64,000 bases of DNA from Dendrophyllia cribrosa (Eukaryota > Cnidaria > Anthozoa > Scleractinia > Dendrophylliidae). The stretch is taken from contig JAJLRJ010000004.1 in the NCBI GenBank assembly GCA_024195265.1, positions 42,228,488 to 42,292,487 on the forward strand. The letters are read 5' to 3'. Position numbers and translations under genes: made by a program. The notes beneath the pieces are model-generated. The model saw only the letters and a list, made by a program, of their open reading frames with translations, searched no databases and had not been told where the DNA came from. Every line of letters starts with the position of its first letter. Within the stretch, counting starts at the first letter, position 1. This document shows positions 48,485 to 58,423 of this stretch, piece after piece.

Positions 48485-48896
48485 TTTAAATCACAGACTC
48501 AGACATTTTGATGCCAGTATTTTCAACAGCGAATAATTTACATTTAATTAAGTAGACTGTGAGCAGTCTCTTATTTTGCTTTTGGTTAGTCGAGCGAGTG
48601 GGCGCGCAGCATAAAGGACAAAACAACTTACAACAGAAACGAGACAACAGTTCAATAAAGATAGACAGCGGTAACCCTTTTGAATTTATTACTGGATGTT
48701 AAATAACAATAATAAGGAGATATTGCCAATACAAAGCTAGAATAATAAAAAAAAGGGGTGCGGTTGGTTTGCGCTGCTATGCAAAAGAGGATTTGAAACA
48801 ACAAAGATGAGACAGTAGTTCAGTAAAAGACAGTCTACTGCGATTATATTGGCTTTAATTTTATGGATGCTGAGTGATCATTATTTGAAAAAAAAA

Positions 48897-49041
48897 ATTA
48901 TTTTCTGGAAATTCTTCCTCGCGAAACCCTGTCAATCACCATCGATACCATAGCATGCGATGGAACGGACAAGGAGATCACCAATCTATAAAACGTGACC
49001 CTCACCGTTAGCTTTCAGCCATTATAACGATTCAAAGATTC
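48897..49041 (+). pseudogene. Relic of convertase exon 11 (third copy)
   Basis: About 100 bases from 48925 match copy 2 exon 11 (27285-27390) with roughly five differences, and the similarity also covers the end of the preceding intron. The acceptor CAG reads CTG here. The copied frame contains a TAA at the LEHV position. After GCTTTCAG the match jumps to the segment around TTATGACGATTCAAAG, so an internal piece of about 65 bases is missing. No other convertase exon is found nearby. It lies at the left end of a block whose further parts match 28.1-28.5 and 32.4-33.2 kb. It is a dead duplicate. Confidence 0.82.
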
Positions 49042-49956
49042 AATGCAAATTTGGTTCAGATTTAGAGGTCATATTTGCTCAATGTGCAAACTTGAGTAAA
49101 TTCATATTTTCGTCCAGTGTTGTTCAGTTTGGCTTTTATAATTGGCTTTAGGGTCGGTTTACATTTTGATAACAAATCTAACTTGGATTACACATGTAAC
49201 AACAACAAAAGAAACCTTATTAGAAAAACGTTAACTAAATTTACATAAAATCACCCTTAACACAGTAAAACTGACAGCTTTCGAGGTGGGAGCAAGAGTA
49301 AATAATTAAACTAATGTCTTTTAATTTTAACTCGTTGACTGATTTGGTTTTATTAATTAAGAGGTAAATCGGTCGCCATTAAGAAATTCAAAAGCTGACG
49401 TTCCGGGCGCAAGCCCTGAAAAAGGGCTAGCGCTCAAAACTACAGCTTTTTTAATCATTTTATGGCGGTCAATTTGCGTTTTCAGTTCAGTTAATAAAAC
49501 CAAATTTCGTGTTTCACTTCCCAACTAAAGCAGTATCACAGTTTCTTTAAAAACTATCCCCTATACAATAATGTTTAATTTTACTTGCTTTAAACATAGT
49601 TAGTAGAACGAACTGGTTACGAAGCTTAACAAATTTCAAAAAGACGTGTACAGAGCTGCTTTGTTTTATGTTGAACGAACCGTGACCCTGCACATTGTTT
49701 TGTTTTTAAAACGTGTAAGCCCAAATGTTTCTACTGGTCAGTTGCTCATATGCATTTCAATACCTTTTGTGTTTTGTGCAGGGTCAAGCAAGGCAAACGA
49801 ACAAATTAAAGAAATGGAGAACAAAAACATAAAGAAAATTACTGACTGAGTTTCATAACCAGTTTGTTCCCCTGATTAACTGTGCTTTAAATGCTAGTAT
49901 TTGTTGAACAGTTATGTTATGCATTTATGTATTTTGTGTATTATATAATGTGTTTA
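49042..49956. other. Intergenic within the third duplicated block
   Basis: No gene found; includes a frame at 49646-49849 without protein features. Confidence 0.4.
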
Positions 49957-50190
49957 ATAGAGCGGTTTTGTTGTTGAGCGTCAATAGTAATTTCGTAACT
50001 GCTTTGGCTTTGCATTCCCTTTGTGATTGGCTAAAAATCTCGCGTCACCTGACTTTATCGCACGCGTTTTCCCGCGCTTGGCGCCAGCTACATATATTCA
50101 GTTCAAGTTCTAATTGGTTCATTGTCTTGAGTGCGACTGTTGTGATTGGCCAGAGTAATTACTTTGGTTTTGAGATTGTTGATGCGAAAG
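49957..50190. mobile_element. CCAAT-rich MITE, family B
   Basis: TAGAGCGGTTTTG start, CGCGTTTTCCCGCGCTTGGC centre, TTGGTTCATTG; the right end is worn. Confidence 0.75.
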
Positions 50191-50212
50191 TGAGTGACGT
50201 GATATGACCTGG

Positions 50213-50606
50213 CCTGTTTAATGCCACAGTTTCCCGCCGTAATATAGAAGTTTCGCTGTCCTAATTTCTATGTTATGTTACCAAATACCAACAAATGTAC
50301 ATCTAAATTGGTTAAAAATTATACATAGCAAATTAGAACAAGTAGGTTGGTAGAAAAGTGCAGGATAACAACGATGGAAGTGAATTTCAGTTCATTAAAT
50401 TTAATTTAATTTTGTAGCATTGTTGTCATGGTTACCTTTCTGGTGAAAACTTTGACCTTTTTAGTCCTTATTTTGTGTTTTTAGTTTATATTTGTTTGCT
50501 TTTACCACTTTTTGCGATTTTTTCCTCTTAAAAGAAAAAGAAGCAAGCTTAAGGCAGGCTATACTTAATAAAACACGCTATATTAACCGGGACACAGTGC
50601 CTTTAA
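50213..50606 (+). repeat. Dispersed repeat D, copy 3
   Basis: Best match to 28127-28527, in the same order relative to the convertase exon relic. Confidence 0.8.
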
Positions 50607-50617
50607 AGAAGAAGATA

Positions 50618-51371
50618 CGGTTTTGATACGATAGCTCAAATCATACACACTAAGCCAGTCTACGCATTGCAGCGTTTGTTTTCACTCACTGCTAATCTTA
50701 CTACACCATCATTACATTTTGATTTTGTGTAGAAAATGTCCCTAATCGATCAATGCTATTCTTTCTTCTTAGATAACTTCTTGAATGATATCATTTAATG
50801 CTCGCTTCTTTTGTGAATATCATGTACAATACCTCCTTACTGGTGATTTTTGAATAGACGCAATTTTAATCAATGAAAGTTAACAATTTTGTAAATGGCC
50901 TTCTCTGTCTATCACGATGCCATGGTAGTGGGGATGGGTGGGTAGCGAGGGAGGGAGGGAGGGAGGAAGACACCAAGTTAAATAACCAGACAGTATGCTA
51001 TACTACTCTTAACTCCTTGTGCTGCAGGATCTCCCACCCTTCCTTGTTTACCAGGTGCACCTGGCGGCCCCATAATACCTCACTCTTACAAATGTGATAC
51101 TCGTCCATTTTCCAAGTCTGCGGTATGAAAGTCATACAAAAAAAAGATTCTCAATAAACTCAACTGTAATTGCTTTTTCTAAAGGTCAAGGAATCTATTA
51201 TTTCATTCTGTATCCTAAGCTAAGGGCAATAATTCGAAGCGATTGGTATTTGAAACCTAAAAAGAATAAAAGATCAACTCAAGATGAGAGAAACATTTAG
51301 TACTTGTCTGGTTTTGTGGCCATTGGGCGTATTTGGGACTAGAAATGCATTGTCCCTTCGATAAAGATTGA
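50618..51371 (+). repeat. Duplicated block, copy 2
   Basis: Copy of 32395-33165, including a second version of the 54-base collagen-like unit at 51026-51079 (minus strand, one residue changed, M to R). The match ends exactly where the palindromic element at 51371 starts. Confidence 0.88.
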
Positions 51372-52209
51372 CACTAGGCGAAATGCCTAATGTAAGTGTC
51401 ATTAAACTTGACTTAATCCCGACTTAAACATAAGTTTAGTAAATTTAATTTCACGTTTAAGCAACTTAAACCCAAGTTTAATTTTTGCTTAAACCTACAT
51501 TAAAAGACATTAAGGCTCACGCTTAATGTAGGTTTAATGAAAATTAAATGTGTCTTAAACAAATGTTTGTGTCGTTTAGTGGATCCTAAACATGTCTTAA
51601 ACTAGCATTTAAGTTCCATTTAATGAACATTAAATGTGCCTTAAACAAATGTTTAGTTGTCGTTTAATGGATCTTAAACATGCCTTAAACTAACATTTAC
51701 GTTCCATTTAATTAAAATGAAATGTACCTTAAACAAATGTTTAATTGTTGTTTAATGGATCTTAAACGTGCCTGAAACTAGCGTTTCAGTTCCATTTAAT
51801 GAACATTAAATGTACCTTAAACAAATGTTTAATTGTCGTTTAATAGATTTTAAACCTGTCTGAAACTAACATTTAAGTTCTATTTAATGAGCATTAAATG
51901 TGACTTAAACTAATGTTTAGTTGTCGTTTAGTGGATCGTAAACGTGTCTAAAACTAACATTTAAGTTCCGTTTAATGAAAATTAAATGTGTCTTAAACAA
52001 CTGTTTAAGACACATTTAATTTTCATTAAACCTACATTAAGCGTGAGCCTTAATGTATTTTAATGTAGGTTTAAGCAAAAACTAAACTTAGGTTTAAGTT
52101 GCTTAAACGACAACTTAAACCTATTAAAGTTAGGTTTAAGATGGGATTAAGTCAAGTTTAAAGTCGCTTTCAGCCACATTAAGATCCTTAGATTTAGGGC
52201 GAAATGTGT
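51371..52209. mobile_element. Palindromic element with five 88-base units
   Basis: Arms of about 180 bases pair (inner part GTTTAATGAAAATTAAATG against CATTTAATTTTCATTAAAC). Between them lie five tandem units starting at 51553, 51639, 51727, 51815 and 51903, each beginning CTTAAACAAATG or similar. Confidence 0.88.
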
Positions 52210-52538
52210 CTGAAACAAGTATTTCATAAGGACCACAAACCAGTGTTGTTTGCACTAAATTCACTCAGTAAACAAAGTAGCATTCATCACTACTAACAGA
52301 AACGTTTTAATGGCAAATCTCTTCTTTAACAAGCAAACATTGACATTGAAAGACAATAACCTTAACTTAACAAAAACTTAAAAAAAGATTTTTAACTTGA
52401 GCTACAGCTGATGTTCAGAATTTAACTTCATACATTCTGTTCTATTCATTTTCGACTTTTTCATATTTGAATTATTAAATTATGAATTGTCTATGACTTG
52501 TGTAATAAATGTATTTAAAAAAAATAATTCTGAAATAC

Positions 52539-52662
52539 AGTAGTGAGTACAGTGCTAACCGGGGACCACCCCGACATATTAAAATAAGGCCTCCTCGCCG
52601 GCTCGGAGCCCTTATTTTAATATGTCGTGGTTATGCCCGGTTAGCACTGTACTCACTACTAG
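52539..52662. repeat. Large hairpin at the left edge of the Polinton
   Basis: Arms of about 50 bases (left begins AGTAGTGAGTACAGTGC, right ends GCACTGTACTCACTACT) with few mismatches enclose a GC-rich loop (CTCCTCGCCGGCTCGGAG) that can itself pair. It lies 83 bases upstream of the polymerase start. It could be a terminal structure of the element or an independent palindromic MITE. Confidence 0.8.
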
Positions 52663-52727
52663 TTGTTTGCAATCTTGCACAACCCCACACCGGCCTGGTA
52701 TAGCCAATTGAAGAAAACGTAAACACT

Positions 52728-52737
52728 GTGTATATAC
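52728..52737 (+). promoter_or_regulatory. TATA-like boundary motif before polymerase
   Basis: GTGTATATAC ends 7 bases before the polymerase ATG. It has the same core as the minus-strand motifs but the opposite orientation. Confidence 0.6.
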
Positions 52738-52744
52738 CCCCAAC

Positions 52745-55700
52745 ATGGCAATGGCAAACGCTGCACCAAACTTCAACAGAGCACATGCTGGCTACCACGG
52801 ATGGCTTGCCAGTTACCGAATGGATGTTCCACCTGATCTTGGCAGAAAGGATCTTCTTCTATTTCACAATGAAGTCCTTGACAATATGCTCGGCGTCATA
52901 GAAGAGCAATCCTACGAACTGGGGCCTTTGAAGTTTCAATACACAGTCTTACTAGACATTAAGAAGCAGACAGACGAAGGTGAAGTTAGGGAACAATGCT
53001 ACGTAGGAGGAGATGGCAACCCAACCATCCAAAACGTTTTCAATCGCAAAGAAGTAAAAAGAAAACTTAGGGCCAGAATAGACCAACTTAGGGAGAAAGT
53101 CGCTGGCTGGACAGAAAGAGGTTCAGGATGGGTCTTCGACGGTATCAGAACTGTCTTTCTCGACTTCTCTAGAAACAATCCAATAAGAGGCGGTTCATAT
53201 ATCCCTCTACCACCAAAGCTCAAGGCAAAGCAAGCAATCATAAACGTCAAAAACAGAGATGATGCTTGTATTAAGTGGGCTCTGAAATCAGCATTCTTCC
53301 CTGCCATTGCACACTCTGACAGGCCAAGCCAATATCCTCGAGAAGATGTCTTCAACTTCACAGGCATCTCCTTTCCAACACCTTTGCATGAGATTCCAAA
53401 GATCGAGAGGCAGAACGACATTGCAATCAACGTTCTAGGCTGGGATGGCGGTAAGGTAGTGATCTATCATGTGAGCGAGATGGATGCCCCTGGCATACCA
53501 AGTGTCAACCTCATGCTCATCACAAAGACTGATAACCACACTGGCAATACGAAGTTTCACTACTGCTACATAAAGAGCCTAAGCAGGCTTCTTTATAGCC
53601 AACAACAATGCATTGGCCACCGTTTGCACTTCTGCACTAGGTGCTTGCAGGGCTACACATCGGAAAGAGTCCTCGAGAAACACCGCATTCTATGCATAGG
53701 AGCCGCATCTCGCCCAACAAGAATCGATATGCCTGAGAAAGGCAGAAACACTCTGCAGTTCACAAACTACCAGAGGCAGATGAAGGCGCCGTTTATCATC
53801 TACGCTGACAGCGAGAGCATCATCGAGAAGGTTGACACATGCATACCAGCACCCGGTAAAAGCAGCACAACGCAGACAGAGATCCACAAACCCTGTGGCT
53901 TCTCCTTCATAGCCGTGCGATCAGATGGAGAGGTAGTGAAAGACTTCCTTTACCGTGGCGAAGACTGTGTGCAAAGGTTTCTTGCTGCTCTTGTTGAAAC
54001 TGAACTCGAGTTAAGGGAAACACTCAAGCAGGAGGTGCCGCTGCAAATGACAGGGCAAGACCGGCATGACTTCTACACCGCAACCATTTGCCACATCTGC
54101 AAGAAGGACCTTATCAAGTACAACCAACGTGATGAGGTCGATTTCTTTCACTCAGACACGGGTGAATACATTGGCAAGGCTCACAGGCACACAAAATATC
54201 CTGGTAGCCGAATACCTTGCTTTTTCGAACTCTACAATCGATTCAAACCAGATGACGGCAAGTGGGCCAAGAGGCAGCCTAAGACAGACGATGCTGAAGA
54301 AGAGAGTGACTGCATTGAATGTGGTCAGCCTCTTTTACGCCCACAATTCAGAGACGCTGTTAGAGATCACTGCCACATAACTGGTAAGTATCGCGGCGCA
54401 GCCCACAATGTGTGTAACAGGAGCTACTTCCGCATCGACCCAAAGAAAACAATTATTCCGGTTGTCTTTCATAATCTGAAAGGCTACGACGCTCACCATC
54501 TGATGCAGCACATCGCCGAGATCGAGGGCACACCCAATCTGAGATGTATCCCAAACAATATGGAGAAATACATCTCATTCTCTCTCGGCAGACTCAGGTT
54601 CATTGACAGCTTGCAATTCATGTGCTCTAGCCTAGACAATCTTGTAGGCTCCAACAAGCAAGAGGATTTTGATATCACAAAGCGGCTTATAACTAACCAA
54701 ACCAAAAAAGGTCTATTACTCCGCAAGGGCGTTTATCCCTATGAGTACATGGACTCCTTCGAGAGATTCAACGAGACATCTCTCCCGCCTAAAGAGGCTT
54801 TCTACAGCAAGCTCACAAAGTCTGGTATAGACGATAAAGACTACGAACATGCCAGGCAAGTCTGGGAAGCATTCGTATGCGAGAATCTCGGGCAGTACCA
54901 CGATCTCTATCTTGCAACAGACACAGTTCTCCTCGCGGATGTGTTTGAGAACTTCCGAAAGACATGTCTCAAGCACTACGGTCTTGACCCCGCACACTAC
55001 TACACAAGTCCTGGTCTGAGTTGGGACGCGCTACTCAAACACACGGGAATCCAGCTCGAACTCCTAACCGACTACAACATGTATCTCTTCATCGAGAAGG
55101 GAATGCGGGGCGGCATATCAACAGAGATGAAGCGCCACTGCAAGGCAAATAATCCATATCTGCAAGACTACAATCCAGAGGAAGAGACCACTTACATTCA
55201 CTACCTCGACGCAAACAACCTCTATGGTTGGGCCATGAGCCAGCCTCTCCCAGTTGGTAATTTCTCATGGGCGCGCGTTATGCCCACTGAAAAACAAATT
55301 ATTAGCTTGCAGCCAGACAGAAAGAGAGGATGCATTCTCGAGGTGGACCTGGAGTACCCAGAGGAGTTGCATGACGAGCACAACTCTTACCCTCTCGCCC
55401 CAGAGAGCACAGAGGTCCCAGAAGAGTGGATGTCGCCCTACCAACTAGCCCTTGCAAGAGAGCTGAATCTAGGGAAGGACAGAACCAAAAAGCTACTCCT
55501 CACCCTGAGAGATAAGAAGAACTATGTCCTCCACTACCGCAATCTCCAGCTCTAGCTCGAGCTCGGTATGAAACTGAAGAGGGTGCATAACGTTCTCTCC
55601 TTCGACCAGAAGGACTGGATGGAGCTATACATCACCTTGAACACCGAGCTCAGGAAGCAGGCCAAGACACAGTTTGAGAAGGACTTCTTCAAGCTGATGA

Positions 55701-56308
55701 ACAACTCCGTCTTCGGTAAGACAATGCAGAACCTCAGAAACCGAACCGTTGTTAAGCTCGTACGAACCAACGAGGAGGTAAAACTCCGGAAGCTCCTATC
55801 CAGCCCACTTTTCGCAAGGGCAACGGTCTTTAGTGACAGCCTTGCCGGCATCCAGATGCATAAAGACAGAATCCTGATGAACAGGCCAGTATACACGGGT
55901 ATGTGCATCCTCGATCTCTCCAAAACCTTGATGTACAGGTTCTATTACCAGCACCTGAAGTACAAGTACGGCGCACAGTGTGAGCTACTCTACACCGACA
56001 CAGACTCTCTCCTACTCGAGATCAAGACGGAGGACATCTACGAAGACATGAGGCGCAGTCTCTGGCACTATGACACGAGCGACTATCCCAATGACCATCC
56101 CTTGCACAGCCAAGTAAACAAGAAGGTCATCGGTAAGATGAAGGATGAGTGTGCAGGTAATCCGATCTCGGAGGTTATCGCGCTGCGATCAAAGATGTAC
56201 TCGATCCTTCTCGAACACTGTCACCCTTTGACTCCAAGCGCTGGATCAAGGATGATGGTGTCCACACGCTGGCATACGGACATAAATACATACACTAGCC
56301 TGCGCTAG
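52745..56308 (+). pseudogene. Polinton protein-primed DNA polymerase B, interrupted
   Basis: It would replicate the element with a protein primer. Exonuclease motifs: ADSES at about 353-357, FHNLKGYDAHH at about 575-585, and YLATDTVLLADV with Asp near 725. A Cys/His cluster (CIECG..., DHCHITGKYRG, CN) lies at about 525-560. Polymerase motifs: DANNLYGW near 822, NNSVFGK near 986, YTDTDS near 1083. An amber TAG at 55553-55555 (codon 937) interrupts the frame between polymerase motifs A and B; the frame continues after it. Near 56215 the family's C-terminal thumb region is mostly missing, and the recognisable end (WIKDDGV...LAYGH) is read in another frame up to TAG at 56294, consistent with a deletion of very roughly 150-200 bases. 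Start: the ATG at 52745, seven bases after a GTATATAC motif. The gene is inactive as it stands unless stop readthrough occurs. Confidence 0.95.
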
Positions 56309-57294
56309 AGTCCAACCGGTGGTAACTGAGTACCCGGTGGCACAACCATCAACTCCTCACGAACGAAGCCTCGCTTAGGCCCGTCGTAGAGATAATAAAC
56401 CACAGGCGCATCTGGTTTGGTGACAATCCTTTGTATTTGGTAGACCTTCAAAGACCAGATCGGATCAGTCGCGCGCCTCCCACCCCCTTCCAGCTCACCG
56501 GGGTAATAAAGATATCTAACACTCACCCGGGGTGGGAGCTTCTTCTCATTCACCCCAACAGGCCTAGCATATGGAGTCGCAGGCTTGGAGGATATTGCTT
56601 TCTCTTTGATTGCATCCTTTAGCTTCTTGCCAGTGAGTCTTGTTACTTCATTGTTCAAGGCCGAGACAACATCTGGCAGTCTTTTGACCCATGCAGTCGA
56701 CCGGCCAGAGGGCATATTCATTTCAACGGCATACTGATAACCAAACAGCCTTTCAGCCAGGGTGCGATTGAATCTCTCCACAATTGCTTGGTCTCTGTGG
56801 ATATCAACCCGCCCACGACGAATGGTTGTTTTGTTGTTTTCCATGGTCTTTGTCACAGCCCCCATAAACTCTTTCCCAGGGTCAACTTGCAAGAGTTGAG
56901 GCCATTTCAAAGGCCCACGTCTGTAAATCTTCTGAAATGCCCTAAAGACTTCTTCAGACTCTTTTGAAGTCAAAGGCTCTGCTGCTTTGTATCGGCTAGC
57001 CACATCCACAAGGGTTAATGCGTATTTGTAAACCTTTCTCCCGTGTGGAAGTTTTTCGTGGGGTAGGAAGAGAAGATCTGCTTGATGCACTGCATTGGGT
57101 GATGAGACATCAAACTTGGGTCGAGGGATAGCGCGTGGCGCCGGGAGGTAAACTTGCCAAAGGGCTTGTTTGACCAGCCATTTCTTTGCAACATCATCAG
57201 AGACCTTTGCTGCTGCAGATAGCTTTTTTACAGCGGCAAGCCCTTTCCAATACCCTTTCGGGCTGTATTAGATCTTAGAGAGTTTCGCCTCCAT
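56305..57294 (-). pseudogene. Polinton retroviral-type integrase, one in-frame stop near the N-terminus
   Basis: It would insert the element into chromosomes. Counting from the ATG at 57294, the DDE set is Asp73 (HQADLLFLP), Asp138 (LQVDPGKEF) and Glu173 (AIVERFNRTL), the D,D-35-E spacing of retroviral and Polinton integrases. The C-terminal part (DPIWSLKVYQI, VYYLYDG) looks like an SH3/chromo-like DNA-binding end. The N-terminal region (GYWKGLAAVKKLS...KWLVKQALWQVYLP) is typical of the family and is open only as far as a TAA at 57268-57270, codon 9 after the ATG. A downstream ATG at 57088-57090 exists, but starting there would remove the N-terminal domain and begin only five residues before the first catalytic Asp. 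It is convergent with the polymerase gene, and the two terminal stops share the tetranucleotide CTAG at 56305-56308. A boundary motif lies at 57308-57324. Confidence 0.95.
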
Positions 57295-57307
57295 AGGGAT
57301 TGTGCGG

Positions 57308-57324
57308 GTATATACTTATGTATT
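57308..57324 (-). promoter_or_regulatory. TATA-like boundary motif before integrase
   Basis: The plus strand shows GTATATACTTATGTATT. It ends 13 bases from the integrase ATG at 57294 and is a longer variant of the motif. Confidence 0.55.
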
Positions 57325-57335
57325 GTGTTGTTTGT

Positions 57336-57773
57336 TTAAAGAAAGCGATAAGCCGCATACCCACCCGCAAGCAGGGTGCCTCCAATGAACGCAAGTTCGC
57401 CATTCTGCTGTTGTGGACTGGGCTTATAGAAGTTCGAGAACTGGGGCTCTTTGTTGTCTTTGATTTGTTTATCTGGTTGCGTTTGGTGCATCTGGTTATA
57501 CAAGACCAGGGCTTGGTCGGTGGTTTGGAAGTTTTTGCTAGCTTGGTGTTCCTTCCGATCATTGGCTGCAATCCAGTCGAGAAGCTTGGTGCGGTCTTTC
57601 TGGTATTTGGCGTAAGTCGCTTGGTATTGTTCAAGGGCGTGGCCGTGACGGATTTTCTCATCCATTGCTGCCTTGCCATTATCACCAGACAGATATTTTG
57701 CGAGATAATTGCCGCCCGTGAAAGCAGCCGCATTGAGAACAGCGCCAAGAGCCATTATTGCAATCGAAGCCAT
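57336..57773 (-). CDS. Polinton-associated 145-residue protein, unknown function
   Basis: It starts at MASIAIMALG; an upstream ATG at 57941 lies inside the neighbouring gene and is discarded. It has a hydrophobic N-terminus (about residues 1-20), a charged central region likely to be helical (ALEQYQATYAKYQKDRTKLLDW), and a second hydrophobic segment at the C-terminus (ELAFIGGTLLAGGYAAYRFL). I recall similar proteins as common neighbours in cnidarian Polintons, but no function is established. The start is three bases from a boundary motif. It is the last small gene before the integrase. Confidence 0.8.
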   Translation of the reverse strand: MASIAIMALGAVLNAAAFTGGNYLAKYLSGDNGKAAMDEKIRHGHALEQYQATYAKYQKDRTKLLDWIAANDRKEHQASKNFQTTDQALVLYNQMHQTQPDKQIKDNKEPQFSNFYKPSPQQQNGELAFIGGTLLAGGYAAYRFL

Positions 57774-57776
57774 TGT

Positions 57777-57787
57777 GTATACATATG
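57777..57787 (-). promoter_or_regulatory. TATA-like boundary motif before the 145-residue gene
   Basis: Plus strand GTATACATATG. It fills most of the 17-base gap between this gene and the stop of the preceding one. Confidence 0.65.
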
Positions 57788-57790
57788 GTT

Positions 57791-58012
57791 TTACAAGTTG
57801 TCTGGGAGGATTTTCTGGTCCTCGAGATATTTCTTCAGCGCGATGGTGCCAGCCATGACGGCTGTGAACTTGACGTAATTCATCAAGCTTGCACTGGGGT
57901 CGGCAGTGAAGCTCTCTTTGATTGTCTTTTTCCCAATCCAACCAATACCAGCGACAAGGCCAGTGATTGTTGCGGCGTCGAGGATAGACTTCACAAGCTT
58001 GTTGTCAGACAT
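57791..58012 (-). CDS. Polinton-associated 73-residue small membrane protein
   Basis: Starts MSDNKLVKSILDAATITGLV, which includes a hydrophobic stretch at about 12-30. A second weakly hydrophobic segment (MNYVKFTAVMAGTIALKKYL) follows at about 43-62. The tail is LEDQKILPDNL. Its stop is separated from the next gene only by the 17-base boundary sequence. A structural or membrane role is plausible but not shown. Confidence 0.75.
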   Translation of the reverse strand: MSDNKLVKSILDAATITGLVAGIGWIGKKTIKESFTADPSASLMNYVKFTAVMAGTIALKKYLEDQKILPDNL

Positions 58013-58024
58013 GGTTTGTGTCCA

Positions 58025-58035
58025 GTATACATATG
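58025..58035 (-). promoter_or_regulatory. TATA-like boundary motif before the 73-residue gene
   Basis: Plus strand GTATACATATG followed by a T run. It ends 12 bases from the ATG. Confidence 0.65.
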
Positions 58036-58055
58036 TTTTTTTTTATTTTTCTGAC

Positions 58056-58397
58056 TCAGACTCGACCTCGGCCCCGACCGCTGCCTCGACCTCGGGTTCG
58101 GACTCGGGGCTCCTCGACTCGGACTCGTGGCTCCTCGACTCGGGCTTGTGGCTCCTCGACTCGGGCTCGGGGCTCCTCCACTCGAACTCGGGGTTCCTCG
58201 ACTCGAATGACTCGGGCTCGGACTCGGGGCTCCTCGACCTCGTCCTCTGACTCGGGCTCAGACTCGGGCTCGTGTCTGTTGTGCCTATTCAAGGCTAAAC
58301 CGCAAACTGTATCAAAGGCGACCGAAGTAAGTCCAAACCAAAGAAAAACCACACCTCCGATTGCAGCAGAATTCATCAAAGCTTGGAAAGGATTCAT
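58056..58397 (-). CDS. Polinton-associated 113-residue protein with TM helix and Arg/Glu repeat tail
   Basis: The N-terminal 35 residues (MNPFQALMNSAAIGGVVFLW...) contain one transmembrane segment. From about 42 the protein becomes a charged repeat of the type RVEEPRVRVEEPRARVEEP, ending in RTRGRGSGRGRGRV. The repeat is mirrored in the DNA as a CTCGACTCGG-type minisatellite (58060-58265), so the tail may have expanded by slippage. The RG-rich end could bind nucleic acid (inference). Its start is preceded by a boundary motif at 58405-58415. Confidence 0.7.
   Translation of the reverse strand: MNPFQALMNSAAIGGVVFLWFGLTSVAFDTVCGLALNRHNRHEPESEPESEDEVEEPRVRARVIRVEEPRVRVEEPRARVEEPQARVEEPRVRVEEPRVRTRGRGSGRGRGRV
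58060..58265. repeat. CTCGACTCGG-type coding minisatellite
   Basis: GC-rich units built around GGCTCCTCGACTCG underlie the RVEEPRVR repeat of the minus-strand 113-residue gene. Confidence 0.7.
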
Positions 58398-58404
58398 GGT
58401 GTCA

Positions 58405-58415
58405 GTATATATATG
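58405..58415 (-). promoter_or_regulatory. TATA-like boundary motif before the 113-residue gene
   Basis: Plus strand GTATATATATG followed by a T run. It ends seven bases from the ATG at 58397. Confidence 0.65.
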
Positions 58416-58423
58416 TTTTTTTA

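Noticed and set aside
49760..49850. Possible exon after TTTTGTGCAG (GSSKANEQIKEMENK)
   Set aside because: Low complexity, no partner exon and no match to convertase exons at the expected position of the duplication.
54066..54380. Plus-strand frame within the polymerase gene
   Set aside because: Shadow of the polymerase frame.
57774..57941. Longer N-terminus for the 145-residue gene (MDWEKD...)
   Set aside because: It is an out-of-frame reading of the neighbouring 73-residue gene; MASIAIM follows a boundary motif.
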